From the NCBI GenBank assembly GCA_947396885.1, contig OX377202.1, positions 69,164,643-69,228,642 of the forward strand: a stretch of 64,000 nt of DNA, read 5' to 3'. The notes below the pieces were generated by a model. That model did not search any database. It saw only the letters and a program-made list of their open reading frames with translations, and was not told the origin of the DNA. A program made the position numbers and the translations under genes. This document shows, piece after piece, positions 32,263 to 44,226 of the stretch; the first letter of the stretch is position 1; each line of letters starts with the position of its first letter. Source of the stretch: Heligmosomoides polygyrus polygyrus. Lineage: Eukaryota > Nematoda > Chromadorea > Rhabditida > Heligmosomidae.

Positions 32263-32987
32263 GGGATCGCCGGGAACCAGAAGACGTGCCGAAGACTCGT
32301 TCAACGTGCGTCGGGATTCGGAAGTAAAGGGGTGCCAGTAAAGCTAGATCAGTGAAAGGTGGCCGGCAAAGGGGACCAGTAAGGCTGATTGGGTCAGTAA
32401 GAGGACCAGTATTTTCTCACAGTATCGTCTATCTTCCACGGATCTCCCTAAATAGCGTTCGGGCTCTATTGTTAAGAAGGATCTCAGGCCGCTTGTCACA
32501 GAGCCACCGGGCGCGCCCCCGGGTAGTGGATAAGGGATTGAATCGCGAACGCGACCGTGTACGTGTAAAATGCTACCGTGTACTGCCCAGGGACGCAGGT
32601 GGGATGCAGGGGATATGCTCCTTCCTCCTGCTGCTCCTCCTCGGCTTCGTTCCTTGTGTGTGGGTGTAGCATGTTCAAGCAGAGTGTGTGTGGATGAGTT
32701 CGCAACTTCGCGGATTGTACCTGTGTCGGGCGGGCCAAAAGATTGCACTCGGTAGTCTGCGAGCACATCGCAAGGCGATTCGAGGCCGGCCACCTAAAAG
32801 TCTCGCCGCCTCTCTTTTGGACACTCTGTCTGGCTACCCGGAGTTCCTTGCCTCCATGACAGAACCTGAACGGCCCCTTGTGTATACTTCAGTAAAACAC
32901 AGGTGCACTAAAGGGTATGGAAAGGCGATGGAAAGTACACGTACGGAGAGACTGGTAAAATCTAAGGGCTTAACAGGCTGCGCAAAT
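32263..32987. other. unassigned; possible 5' leader of the LINE that follows
   Basis: No open frame with known motifs. It includes a CGCGCCCCCGGG patch (about 32511-32522) and a TACTGCCCAGGGACGCAGGTGGGATGCAGG-like stretch (about 32581-32610). A related form occurs at about 49320-49350, also upstream of a LINE copy (which starts near 49716). That shared position suggests a LINE 5' UTR, but distance and divergence leave this open. Confidence 0.35.
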
Positions 32988-33720
32988 TGAGGACCAGGAT
33001 GACGATCTGCACAATAACGCACTCATCGGAAGCATCCACTGAGGACCTGATGATGCAAGCCAGAAAGATCAAGTGCGACGTCATCGGACTGACCGAGACG
33101 AGAAGACACCACCCCCTACCGGAGAAGATCTGTTCCTCGGAACCTGCGACAGGAGAAGAGTAGGCGGCGTTGGTGTCCTCGTCATCTCGCACTTGGCCAT
33201 GAACATCGATTCATACGAGCCTCTCACAAGCCGAATCGGACGTCTGCGACTGAAGCGATGTGGCTCCGTGCCAGCTTTGACTGTGTTCGTCGTGTGCCCC
33301 AACATCCGGCTACGGCGACGAAGAGGTCGAAGCTTCTACGTGGAGCTGGAGAAGTTCTATAAGGAAGATCACACCTTCTACAAGGTGATCGTCGGCGACT
33401 TCAACGCCAAGATCGGCCCACGAAGATCGCCGGAAGAACTTCACATGGAACCCACGGTTTGGAGTGGAACGAGCAAGGCGAAGGGCTGTCTGACGATGAG
33501 TTTATCATGTCGATGAAACCATCCATGGAAACTCACAATTCCAGAAGCCTCCCTTCTTACGATGGAGCTGGGAGTCCCCCGGTGGCCAGTTCCACAACGA
33601 GATCGACCACATCATCTCCAACCGCAAGTATTTCCTGACCGACGTCTCCGCTGTCCACAAGTTCTACACGGATCGGGCCATTGCCTCCTTCGCGCGAGGT
33701 TTCGCTTTTCGCTTCAAGGA
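32988..33720 (+). pseudogene. LINE copy 1 endonuclease domain
   Basis: The N-terminus is in one frame (about 32999-33110): EDLMMQARKIK followed by CDVIGLTETRRHH, with the catalytic Glu in LTETR. It shifts into the frame of 33073-33516, with LFLGTCDRRRVGGVGVLVIS, then IGRLRLKRCG, FYVELEKFYKEDHTFYKV, and VGDFNAKIGPRRSPEELH with the catalytic Asp/Asn. Further shifts cover the stretch with NEIDHII (near 33600) and the terminal aspartate-histidine region (near 33680). An intact protein would nick target DNA; here at least three frame changes interrupt it. Confidence 0.85.
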
Positions 33721-33999
33721 GAGAAGGCCACAGAGTTCAAGAAGAGGAATCCCAGAACGGCCATCAACTGTGACATGTGCATCTCTCTTGCCGACCTTTG
33801 GGAAGATGCCATCATGGACAACATTGACGAGGAATACGACCGCTTCGTGCACCATCTCCGCGATAGTGCTAAGGGAGCCCAGGGCTTGAAGACCACCAAG
33901 AGACGTCTATCTCCGAAAACTCTCGGGCTGATACGCCAGCGTGGGGCAGCACGAGCGCCAAGCAACTACCAACTGACGTCCAAGCCTGCGAAGCTGTGC

Positions 34000-35790
34000 G
34001 GACACGCGACAAAGGAAGATCTTAAGGAGAGAAGGGCTGAAGTGTTGGCTGAGGCAGCAGAGGCAGGTTTAAGCATTCGTAATGTCCGCCGGAACTTCGC
34101 CAACTTCAACACCAAGATCACCGCTTTCCGGCGTCCTGACGGAGCCGTCACCTCCCCCAGAAGGACCATGGAGAAGGTCATTCACGACTTCTACTCCGAT
34201 CTCTTCGATAGCCACGTCCACCTGCCTCTGCCATCTTCTGCAGGATGGATATGTCGTCCTCTCTGTTCTCCCTTGCGAGATCCGACACGCCATCTCGTCG
34301 GTGAAGAAGGATACAGCACCCGGTCCCGACAGAACCAGATCCGAACACCTGAAGAACCTCCCGCCAGCACTCATCAACACCCTGGCGCGGCTCTTCCCAC
34401 GATACCTGTCGGAATGCGGGGTTCCATCTCAGTGGAACACCAGGAAGACCGTCTTGCTGTACAAGAAGGGAGACGTGCACGGCATTGGCAACTATTGCCC
34501 GATCTGCCTGCTGTCCGTAGTCTACAAGCTGTTCACTCGAGAAATCCTGAATAGGAGAATGCTGGACGAAGGGCAGCCATGAGAACAAGCACGATTTTGG
34601 AGAAGAGCTAGCACGATCGACCACATACACACCATCACGAAGCTCATCGAAGTACCGCAAAAGTACAAGCTGCCGCTGTGTCTTAGTTCATCGACCTGAA
34701 GAAGGCATTCGACTCCGTCGAAATTGAAACGGTCGTCGACGCCCTGCTTACTCAGCGTGTTCCTACTCAGAACATCAGAGTCGTTCGAGAGCTATAGAGT
34801 GGATTTATGACCAAGATCTCATCATTCTACAACGACGTCGTCATCGACGTTAAGAGAGGTGTTCGGCAAGGGGATACCATATCCCAAAGCTCTTCAGCGC
34901 CACCCTCGAAAGTTATAATGGGAAGATATGGGAGTGAAGTGACGGTCGGCAATTGCACCATCCTCGCTTTGCTGACGATATCGTGCTCATAACACAGAGA
35001 ATCAGTCAGGAGTCCGGAGTGAATGCTGGCCTAGTTCGATCTGTAATGTATGTGTGAATGTTTGACTGCAGCTGAATCTTACTAAGACCATGAGACGATG
35101 TTCATGAGAAACGGACAAGTTTCTGCTGCCCCATTCTTGCTCAGCGGAATCAACATCTCCGAGTACTCCAGCCACGTGAACCTAGGTCGCGAAGTCAATA
35201 CGGCCAACGACCTAGCGCCAGAGCTGAGCAGGAGGAAACGAGGGACTTGGCGAGCTTTTAAGAGTGTCGAAGAAGTTGCGAAGAAGACGAAGAACGTCCA
35301 CCGTGCCCACCTATTCGACTCTACCGTTCTCCCTGCTCTAGCATACGCCTCAGAGACCTGGGCTATACAACAGCAGGATGAACACGCGATCAGTGTCGCG
35401 CAGCGTGGAATCGAGGGGACGATGCTCGGAGTGACACGACTCACGGAAGTGAAAGAAAGCCTCCGGACTTCCGAGCTTCGCCGATGTTCGAAGATCAAAA
35501 ACGCTGTCCCATGGGCCAAGTCGTTGAAAATCAAGTGGGCCGGTCACTGCGCTTTGCTGACACACTCTGGAAGAGAGCCGTTACCGACTGGATTTCTCGG
35601 GATGTGAAGAGAACACCGGGACGCTCACCAACGCGTTGTTCGGACTTCTTCGTGCTCTAACCGACCGCTATGACGCTCTTCGTGTTCTTCGAGCGAGGAG
35701 AATCCATTGGAGCACTCTGGCACGCGACATGGACGGATGGAGACGCATCGCGCGCCCGCTCGAGCAACTCAATAATCAACGGGACGACAG
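34000..35790 (+). pseudogene. LINE copy 1 reverse transcriptase domain
   Basis: Plus strand, several frames. The linker has KEDLKERRAEVLAEAAEAG. RT blocks follow: SVKKDTAPGPDRTRSEHLKN (34280-34370), TVLLYKKGDVHGIGNYCPIC with a Cys where Arg is usual (34450-34510), FIDLKKAFDSVEIE with catalytic Asp (about 34685-34730), VKRGVRQGDTIS (34850-34890), and RFADDIVLI after a frame change (about 34965-34995). The C-terminus (35098-35607) has MFMRNGQVSAAPF, LGVTRLTEVKESLR and SLKIKWAGH. In-frame stops and at least three frameshifts make it a pseudogene. Confidence 0.87.
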
Positions 35791-35806
35791 GTGATACGGG
35801 TGATCG

Positions 35807-36670
35807 TCCTTATTGTGTCGGGTTTCAAAAGACATGAAATAGACGTCGTGCACCGTGTGTCGGGATGAAGGAGACATGTAATAGATGTCGTGATAATTTC
35901 GTGACACGTACGTCGGGACTCAGCAAATGTATCATAGACGCTATGCAATATGCTTCCGGAATCCGGACTCTGGATTCCGGACGTCCGGAAAGGGCGTGAC
36001 ATAGTGGTCGTACAACGTACGCCCAGATCCAGAAGATTGCCACAGATCAGACTTTGCGCATCATGCGCTTTATTTTCAAACTACCTATTTATTAAAGGCA
36101 TCCTGCAACGAGCACGCGTGCTTGTCTCTCACTCCGTATCTCTGCCGGCAGATGGGTAAGATGGGGGGGGGGGGTAGGGTGAAGGACTACAAGAATCGGA
36201 ACGGTGTTATCGTCGTAAGACGGTAAACGGGTATCGACTGGTTGACCAATTTCGATTGGTTTTATTTCTGTTTCTGCAGATTAAGCACTTCGGATTGGGA
36301 TTCTCACAATCCGTTTCTCGCTCACCTAGAGAACGACTGTTACGGTAAAAATCGCGTACGTGCGACAAAGGGTGTAAGGCTTCATAGGAGCAGCTACGCA
36401 GTTCGAAGATTCAGTCCCATCATATCTGGCTGCACTATTCTACATAGTGAAACCAGTTTTTCACTGTAATGAAAGCAAGAAGATCTAAGGAAGAAAATGG
36501 GGCGGGGGGGGGGCGAAGCAAGCAGACGTCTGGCGGCCGCTGAACGTCTGGTAGAGATATATACCGATTGAAAACACTTCTTGGGATGTGCCGCATACGT
36601 AGATTCTCTCTTAGATTCTAGTGTCACAGCAGATGGTTATTTGGGAACAAATAGAGAATCTCAGCCCAGG
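35807..36670. other. unassigned, with three loose 45-55-bp units
   Basis: About 35816-35950 holds three diverged copies of a TGTCGGGAT...ACATG-AATAGACGTCGTG unit just past the LINE end. A GGAATCCGGACTCTGGATTCCGG palindromic patch follows at about 35958-35980. Two G runs lie at 36163-36174 and 36504-36513. No gene seen. Confidence 0.4.
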
Positions 36671-36676
36671 TAGTAA

Positions 36677-36732
36677 ATTTTCAGTGCAACAATTCTGTCC
36701 AGTTCGCTGGACAGAATTGTTGCACTGAAAAT
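36677..36732. repeat. perfect 26-bp inverted repeat with a TTCG loop
   Basis: The left arm (36677-36702) and right arm (36707-36732) are exact complements over 26 bp and are separated by only TTCG. A transcript would fold into an uninterrupted 26-bp stem with a UUCG tetraloop. The arm contains GACAGAATTGTTGCACT, a 17-mer also found in the F2 element (about 58257-58273). Confidence 0.95.
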
Positions 36733-39700
36733 AAATTCATCCACTTCGATCATGTAAGGTTCAGCTACAGCACATAAGCGAAAACCAACCCCCCCCTAAC
36801 TCGTCAACATGAGTAAAGGCGAAGGAAGGCGTTAATCAGCTCTTCAGTCTGCGAAAGCCACTTCTATGGGATGGTGCAGAGACATTCTGAGAGCGTTTCT
36901 AGTCTTTCTGAGTGCGTTTCTAGACAAGGACTTGCATTAGTCAGCCGATGGGCAGTTCAGTACACTTATTCTCAGATTAGCTGGTATCCGCCGAACTCTG
37001 GGATGGGAATGCTTTGCTTGGCCGGGACCGGGACACGAGGGCCGGCGTCTTCTTCCACTAGTACGCAAGAGCCCCATTTCCAGTTGGCTTATTTTGTTCT
37101 TATGTAGTGAAAAGCAAATGACACTAGTAACTCCTTTTGATTCAGACTGGGTGGAGTTGTGCAACAAGAGTTTTTCTGGTTTTAACAATTTTCAGCGAGA
37201 GATGCCTTCACTCTTATATCAACTTTAAGCTTCCACTTCTGGAGGAGCCCATCCAATTGCTGCGCAACTGAGCGCGCTGGTAAAATGGGTTTTATCGGGA
37301 CCAAGGGTCAGCGCAGCAAGCGGTCGCCCGGTTGATTGAAAATTTATGGAGCGGGCTTTATGTTCTCACCAGAGGAGGTGCTGACGGACTGCTTCCACCA
37401 TCAATTTGCATTCTGCCGGCACCTGCGGGGTTTGCTGTGTCTTGCAATTGAACAGCAGAAATCTGTCTGCGCAAGGCACGACTGGATTTGGATGGACTAA
37501 ATCGCCCAACGCAATTGGCAATCTGATATGCCGTACAAGAGGTTTGCACGGTTTAGTATGAAATATTGAACCGTGAAATTTGTTGGTTCGCGCCATCCTC
37601 ACTTGTAGAGACATTGGTTTCATTTCCCCGTGAATAAGACATCCCCAATATTAAATCCCTGAAGTCCATGGTCATGCTCGGAAAAGTACCCCCTCAAGAC
37701 GAGCAGGCATACTCGAAATATTTGTTAACTGCCTTTGAGCCACCAGAAATTAGCAGAAAGAGTCGCCACGCACGTTGCGTTGCGCTAAGCGCCTTCACCA
37801 GCGTTCATGCTCACCCACTCTTCAATATTCTGGCTTAGGCACTTATTCGACCAACTATTGCAATTTGTCACGAACTCACTCTAGCAACTTTGAAGCCACG
37901 TATCTACCCGTCTTAGACTCTCAATGAAAGTCTGCTCCTGAGAGCTTCATCCTTTGCTTAGGCCACTTATTTGGTTGTTACACTCAACTAAATGAAATTT
38001 TATAAGACAACCTCAATCTTGATTTTGTGCTTGTTTCAAAGGGATTTCAGATTGCTGGCCTAACAGTTCAAACAATCCACAAATGGTAATGTTTTTAGGC
38101 AGACAATACTTGCCATAGAGTCATAATTATTCTTTCTTTCTTTCACAGTCAGTTCAACGGAATTCACCCTGTGAGTACCCCATTAAATAAAGTTTTCGCA
38201 GGCGCTGCATGGCGCCGGGCCAAAGAGCACTTCTACTTGCTTTGTGTAAAAAGCATTTGCTTCTGATCTTTTTGTTTCGGAGCACTCAGCGGCTTCCGGA
38301 GCTCGCAGACGGCCCTTCCGGTCGAGCCGGCCACTTCCAGCAGTTAATGGTTTTCGGGTCGCATGTTATTGCATTGTTCTGCATCTCACAGATTTTTCGT
38401 CCTTGCTGCGTCTCGAGCTTAACTTTTCACGCCTTTCAAGCACCGAAACATCCGCCGCTATCAGGTCTTGGCTGAAGATTTTAGGCTTTTGACCCCGCTT
38501 TTCGCGAGCTGTCCAGGGTTGCGGCAAGCGAATTCGGCAAAAACTTGAAAAGTTCTGGAGTACTCAGTGGTTTAGCAAAAATGGGAGACGGGCGTCGCTA
38601 ATCCACAACAAACTGTGCGTTGTAGCCCTCGTATGTACTATAACAAACATCCGGCGGCTACCAAAACCACGACGATGTTAGGTTGTCTGGCAAGTCTTGT
38701 GGGCCGATCTGCTTTTTTAGAGAATGTAGGAGACGCCGTAACCCACAGATCGATTGCCAGTGAGGGAATCCTCATTCCAAATTTTCTTGCCAGTCCCTCT
38801 TCAACTGTCTACCTGTGTTTGACTATTGTGTAGTTCAAAGACGCATTCATGTTGCCTATACGATTTCCCGTAGGTGTGAAACGCAGGACGCACCTCGAGC
38901 AAGGATTCATAAACTCCACCTTTTGTCCTTATCCTCATGTGATTTCACTAACTTCTTAATTATCCTTTGGCAACAGAAGTGCAGCACCAACGACCCCGTT
39001 CACGTTTGCGGTCGAATATTGAAGCCTTTTTGCGTCTTCGATAGCAGCGTATTCATGCAATGTCTCAGCTCTCATTAACCCTCTGTTCTGCTCTGCCACC
39101 GCATCTGAGTAGACATCTGAAGAAGTAAAGCAAAAGTTCTTCTTACCTGTTGGTTTCTGACCTCTTAGACTTCTCATAAATATGATTTTAGGTTGTTTTC
39201 GGTAATCTACAACTGCGTACCTAGTAAATCACCTAGGAAGGGTTCGACAAGTATGTATGAGAGCACATCACCCCCACATATTAGCCGTATAGGGAACACT
39301 GCAAGCGTAAAATCGATGCCCTTTTCGGACAACCTAACGCAGTTGAGCTATGGCGATACCAGTACCCTTCGCTCCACAAGTTTTGAGTTCGCCAGGATTA
39401 CGCCCTTTGTTGTTGTTGTTTGTGCCCTGCGGAACAGAAGGGCTCACTCGGTGTAACACCTTCTCAACTCACTCGTGAGGCATTGATGATCACAACGGGC
39501 TTAAGTTCTCACTGATATTTCGCATGCTCCTTCCGTTGACATCAATGTGAAAGCGGAACTCTGAAAGGTCAACAGCCTTGTCAAGCCTGCTGGCGTACCC
39601 TGGCCGCTTTCAGCGCAGTCGTGACCTTTTTGGATGTCGTTCTCTGAAATCGCACATGACTCGCAGAGAAAACATTCGGCCATGAGGAGAACGTTTGGAT

Positions 39701-41137
39701 TAATTCGGTATTTGGGGGATTAGCTGGTGTTTTCCTGTAGAAGACAATTAGGTTGAGGATCTAAGACGACACGCAGGCCAGCTGCAGGTGAGAGCGCTTG
39801 CTTCCTGCTTTGCGTGAACGAGGAGGGCAGGGAATGCGAAAGGCTTTTGATCGGCCTCTGCACTGCCTCAGAATGTTGCCATTTATACACTAAAATGGCG
39901 ACTCCGGTCTTTTGAAGTGTCTCCCAAGAGATCTGGTCTCGACAATCCAGCATCGTTCATTCTCCAACGAAATCCAAAGCGCTCTCCTTCTTCGAGTGAA
40001 TAATCGTTTGGCCCTTCGTTTCAGAATTCCAGAACATCTTCTTAGATTATGTTCATCTGCAATCTGATCTCACTCTCTTGGTCTTTACAGTTTTTTTACG
40101 TTTTCTTTTATTGTTCAAGTGGATCATTTCAAGGCCAAACCTTTCCTAATTCGTTCTTTGTCTTGCTCGGACCCTTCATAACCTCGTGTTCGCATGAGTT
40201 CACCCGCGACGTGGGCGTTCCACCAAAATCCCTCGAAGCATTTTTTGTGGGCTTAGTGCAGCATTGTGAAGGAGGGAGTCTCGACCGATATTCAGCATTG
40301 GCTCAAAGAATGTTTGTCCTGTGTTTTGCTACCATCTATGTATACTATCCGTATTGTTTATATGACCTTCCACTGATTTTAAATGGGCCATTGCAGGATG
40401 CAACCAGCAATAACTAGGCGAAAGGCTTCGAAAGCAGCTTTTACGAACGCACGAAAATGTGTTCTCATTGTTGGGTAGTAAGTGAGGTACTTGAGGGGTT
40501 TGAGAGTATTTAAGAACTCGTAGCTTACGATGTTCTTAGGATCAGTTTCCATCTTGCCCGTACTAGCCAACGAAAGGCTGGAGTTTTCCTAGCTTGGAGT
40601 CTTGCTCGAAACGAATTTCAATTCGTAAGTGGTAGAACTACGACTAATTGAAGTGAAATAGCAAACAAGTTCAATACGCCGTGCATATTATCGTCAATGC
40701 TACAGAGAAGCAAAAATCAGATTACAGCCTGACTTACCTCTCCATACGTAATAATACGATATTTATTTATTCATTTCACATCTTGTAATATTTACTCGCT
40801 CTGGCTTGACAAAGGGTTCAGTGCTGTTATTTTCCATTTTCGCAATCGTTCTGAACATGGGCGTGAATTTAGGCCAAATTCTGTTCAGCTACGACTCGGT
40901 AACAGGAAATTGAGTGCTTTCACGCGTGAAAATTTCCCTACTCCGTGCTCGTTTTAGTAGAATCAGATTTCGCTATCTCACTCTCTCAGTTTCTTGGTAA
41001 CAAAAATGCCTCCTTGAACGCGAAATCCGACAAAAGAAATAAATCGCTTCATTTCAGGAGCGTTCTTAGCCACTTGGGTCTTCTTTTGCTTTACCTCATG
41101 CTCCACAATTTTTCTTTTGTACCATTTTCTGTGCAGC
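36733..41137. other. long unassigned stretch
   Basis: About 4.4 kb with no recognised gene or repeat. The largest frame is 40049-40417 (+, 122 aa), with a hydrophobic start (LISLSWSLQFFYVFFYC) and a coding-looking middle (VPPKSLEAFFVGLVQHCEGG), but no family match. Other frames of 80-90 codons (36937-37188, 37366-37623, 38209-38475, 39193-39456) show nothing. Confidence 0.4.
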
Positions 41138-41372
41138 GCGTGGTATCGCAGTCGGAACATGAGCCGGTGCCGGCCAACTAAGCCCTCCATCCTTCCGACG
41201 AATTGGCACCAGTCCAGCCTGAGAAGGCTAATAGAACACTGCTTTGTTCATCGGCTGGCCACCGTAAGCCACTATATATTCCAAACATTCGAGTTGTCTC
41301 GACGACATCGTGTAAAAACCAAATGTGTTGCGCATTCTGCCGCCCTTTATCATTCATATTTTATTACCGTTT
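41138..41372 (+). repeat. tRNA-derived SINE, internally deleted
   Basis: The head GCGCGTGGTATCGCAGTCGG is followed directly by a shortened body (CCGGCCAACTAAGCCCTCC), the GAATTGGCACCAG block and the GTTCATCGGCTGGCCACCG block. The B-box region is lost. Confidence 0.75.
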
Positions 41373-41488
41373 GGTGTACCGTTTTCTTAGACAAATGACT
41401 AATAGTCTTCGCTGTAGTTCACCTTATCGCGCTCTAAGAAAGATCTGTGAAACTATGTTTTACTGAACGTGCACGGAAGTATTATGTA

Positions 41489-43759
41489 GGCCCATAAGCC
41501 TCAGCCGTTTTTTTTTTTCAAGAATTCATTGCTGATTTCGCGGTCTCTTGCATAGCGCTATACAGTTATCGAAAAGAATGATTTGCTTTAGCAGAGCGTG
41601 TATTGCATTTCTTTTTTCATCGTTAATTTTTCAATTCCTAGGTCGTTAAAATGAAAGGTGAAAAAGTGGAAAGTGCTCATCACCGACAGCTCCTTATCTC
41701 CGCTTAGGTTTAATAGCTTTTGCGCAACTTTTATAGCATTTGGAAGGCGACGTTCTGTGCAATATACATCGGATCCGATCGAAAAATTTCGGATAATTGG
41801 ATGATTCGGATAACGACGATTTCGGGAACACTGGATTTTTGGATGATTCGGATAACGCCAATTCTGCGGACACCGGATTTTTGGATGATTCGGATCGGGG
41901 TATCCGAATCGGGGTATCCGAATCGGATACCCGAAAATGATTTATTCGATACAATGGATCCGATCGAAAATCTTCGGATAATTGGATGATTCGGATAACG
42001 GTGATTTCGCGAACCCCGAATTTTTGGATGATTCGGATAAGGACAATTTCGTGGACACCGGATTTTTGGATGATTCGGATCGGGTTATCCGAATCGGATA
42101 CCCGAAAATCGTTAATTCGGATCCAATGTATACTGTGCAATAACAATCCGTGTTAGTCCTATTTGCTCATTTGCCCTTTGTTGATTCTCAGGTCATCAAA
42201 TTGGGGCATCCGAAGCAGAAGCTTTATTTTTATCGACAGCTCTTGCTCTATAAGTTAGAAGTTATGAGTTGTTTGCAAAAGGCAAACATCAAGGAAAACA
42301 ATATCTCAAACACAACAACACTAATTGGCATAACACAAAATCGTTCTATAAACACAACAAGCAGCAGTAGTAATCGGTATCACTCCATGGTTCTGGTTTA
42401 CCTGGAAACAAGTAGGTCTTTTTCTCTGTGGTGGGACTTTTTTGCTTTGTGTTATAGGTCATTCAAAAGAGAATGTCTTGCTCTGTAAGAAATTGTATCG
42501 CGTTTATGGGCTCATGCTGATTTCTGTCGAATATCAACAAAATGCCAAAAAGAGAAAAATCATCTTCACCAACAACTGTTTCTCCTTGTTCAGTCTGTCT
42601 CGCTCAGTTTTCTATGGCACTCGAAAGTGGATGCCTTGTTCCACCAAAATATATGATCTGTCCTTCGGCCACCTAAATTTTTGCTAATTTTTAGGTCATC
42701 AAAATGGAGTGAGTGCTATGTCGACAAGGATGGCCTTCTTCTCTTTGTGTGTCGCTTGCTGACCAGTGCTGAGCCATTCTTTACGGTGCATCATGTGTAC
42801 AGATACACAAACACCATTTTTCATCTGCGTTTACAATTCTGTGCAAAATTGTTGATTATGCCAGGAATATGTCAGGAACCAGCGAGTAACGATTGCTGGC
42901 GGCCTGCTTGCCCGTCATCATTCATCACACGGACATATTCAGCGATTTTTGCACAGAATTATAGCTGGCGGTGAAAAATGGTGTTTGTATGTATGTATGT
43001 CAACATGACACACCGTCAAGAATGGCTCAGCACTGGTCAGCAAGCAACACACAAAGGGAAGAAGGTGCCGGGTGTGTTCATCCTGGTCGACACGGCATTC
43101 CATTTTGATGTCCTGAATATTAGCAAAAATTCAAATAGCCAAAAAACAGAGAATATAGTTTAATAAAAGACATCCACTTTCGAGTGTCATATAAGGGTGA
43201 GCAAGACAGACTCAACAAGGAGAAGGACGTGAAGATGATTTTTCTCTTTTTGGCATTTTGTTGATATTCGACAAAAATAAGCATTAGCCAAAAAGCGCAA
43301 TAGAAATTCTTATAGAGCAGGACGTTCTCTTTCGAACGACATATAACATCAAGCGAAAAAGTTCTACTTCAGAGCAGGAGCTGTCGGTAAAAATAAATCT
43401 TCCATTTCGGACAGCCCAATTTGATGACCTGAAAATGAATAAAGGACAAATGAGCAAATAGAAGTAACATGTGCTCTTGTAGCACAGAACATTGTCTTTC
43501 AAATGCTATAAAGAGATGTGCAAAAATTTGAAACCTAAGCGGAGATAAGGAACTGTGGGCGATGGTCACTTTTCACTTTTTCACTTTTCATTTTAAGGAC
43601 CTAAAAATTGACAAAATTAGGGATGAAAAAAGAAATGCAATACACGCTCTGATAGAGCAAATTATTCTCTTCGAAATCTGTACATCTAGTGCTATGCAAG
43701 AGAATGCCGGAGAAATCAGCAATGTATTCTTGAAGAAAAACGGCGAAAACTTATGGGCC
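41489..43759. mobile_element. giant hairpin (foldback) element
   Basis: The two halves are inverse repeats for about 900 bp each. GGCCCATAAG starts the left arm, and its complement CTTATGGGCC ends the right. Matching blocks include GCAGAGCGTGTATTGCATTTC with GAAATGCAATACACGCTCTG, CCTTATCTCCGCTTAGGTTT with its complement at about 43534-43553, and the ATTTTTCAT...ACAATTCTGTGCAAAA block near the centre (about 42900). Arms are diverged by substitutions and small indels, so the inversion is old. The left arm is lengthened by the MITE at 41763-42132. No transposase; the target duplication could not be fixed. Superfamily unknown. Confidence 0.8.
41763..42132. mobile_element. 370-bp MITE with TATACATYGGATCC ends, 8-bp duplication
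   Basis: Its ends are TATACATCGGATCC and the complement of GGATCCAATGTATA, and CTGTGCAA flanks it on both sides (41755-41762 and 42133-42140). The other arm of the host hairpin shows the unfilled site (TTCTGTGCT... complement at about 43487). Internally, units of a TTTTTGGATGATTCGGATAA type are tandemly repeated, and the element is two similar halves. The 150-codon minus frame across it is a repeat artefact. The 8-bp duplication suggests hAT; inference. Confidence 0.88.
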
Positions 43760-44226
43760 AAGCTAATATGTACAACAACTGGGAATCTGATGTAGGCATA
43801 TTCTTTCATCCAACATATTCTTTTTATCTATTCTTTAATCTTTTTTTCTAATTTCAAAGTCAACGTGAACGCACTGTATTCAACCTTCCTTCATACAGAC
43901 TCATTTAATTCGAACAGCACTGCATCTGCATAATAGCTGGCGATCAGCCGTACATTTGCAGCCCGTGAGCTGCTTCCGATTTTGCTTAACGGCAGGCGAA
44001 CAAGTATAGCAGCGTTACTGGAAGTTGGGACTGACTCGTCTTTCTACTGGAATGCTGCGCTGCTTCCCATGTCCGTCCTTGTGGCCGTACTGGCCCCTCA
44101 TTCGCTCACTCGACCTATACGCACCGATCTAGAGCTGAGCTCCCCATTTTGGCATTGTTCTTCGTTTTCGCTTCCAACCGCTGTTATGACTCCGTGATTA
44201 ATATGGAATCATTATGTTTCTTTCAG
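43760..44226. other. unassigned stretch
   Basis: No gene seen except frames below 75 codons. The 3' end (44214-44226) is a good acceptor-like TATGTTTCTTTCAG leading into the candidate exon below. Confidence 0.4.

Larger units (their letters stand above)
32988..35806 (+). mobile_element. RTE-like LINE copy 1 (old, broken)
   Basis: A nearly full-length but decayed element on the plus strand. The endonuclease lies at about 32988-33720, a central linker at 33720-34100, reverse transcriptase at about 34080-35060 and the C-terminal region at 35098-35790. It ends near a GACAGGTGATACGGGTGAT stretch. It is a different subfamily from the LINE at 27956-30775; its close relatives here are the copies at 13110-13712 and 49716-52880. 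At 33963 it retains the uninterrupted CAACTACCAACTGACGTCCA site into which hAT copy B inserted in the 49.7-kb copy. Several frameshifts and stops exclude activity. Confidence 0.88.

Noticed and set aside
40049..40417. 122-codon frame with a hydrophobic N-terminus as a secreted protein
   Set aside because: The hydrophobic start comes from a T-rich stretch; no homology or gene structure supports it.
41694..42146. 150-codon minus-strand Ile/Arg/Ser-rich frame
   Set aside because: It is the translation of the internal repeats of the MITE at 41763-42132.
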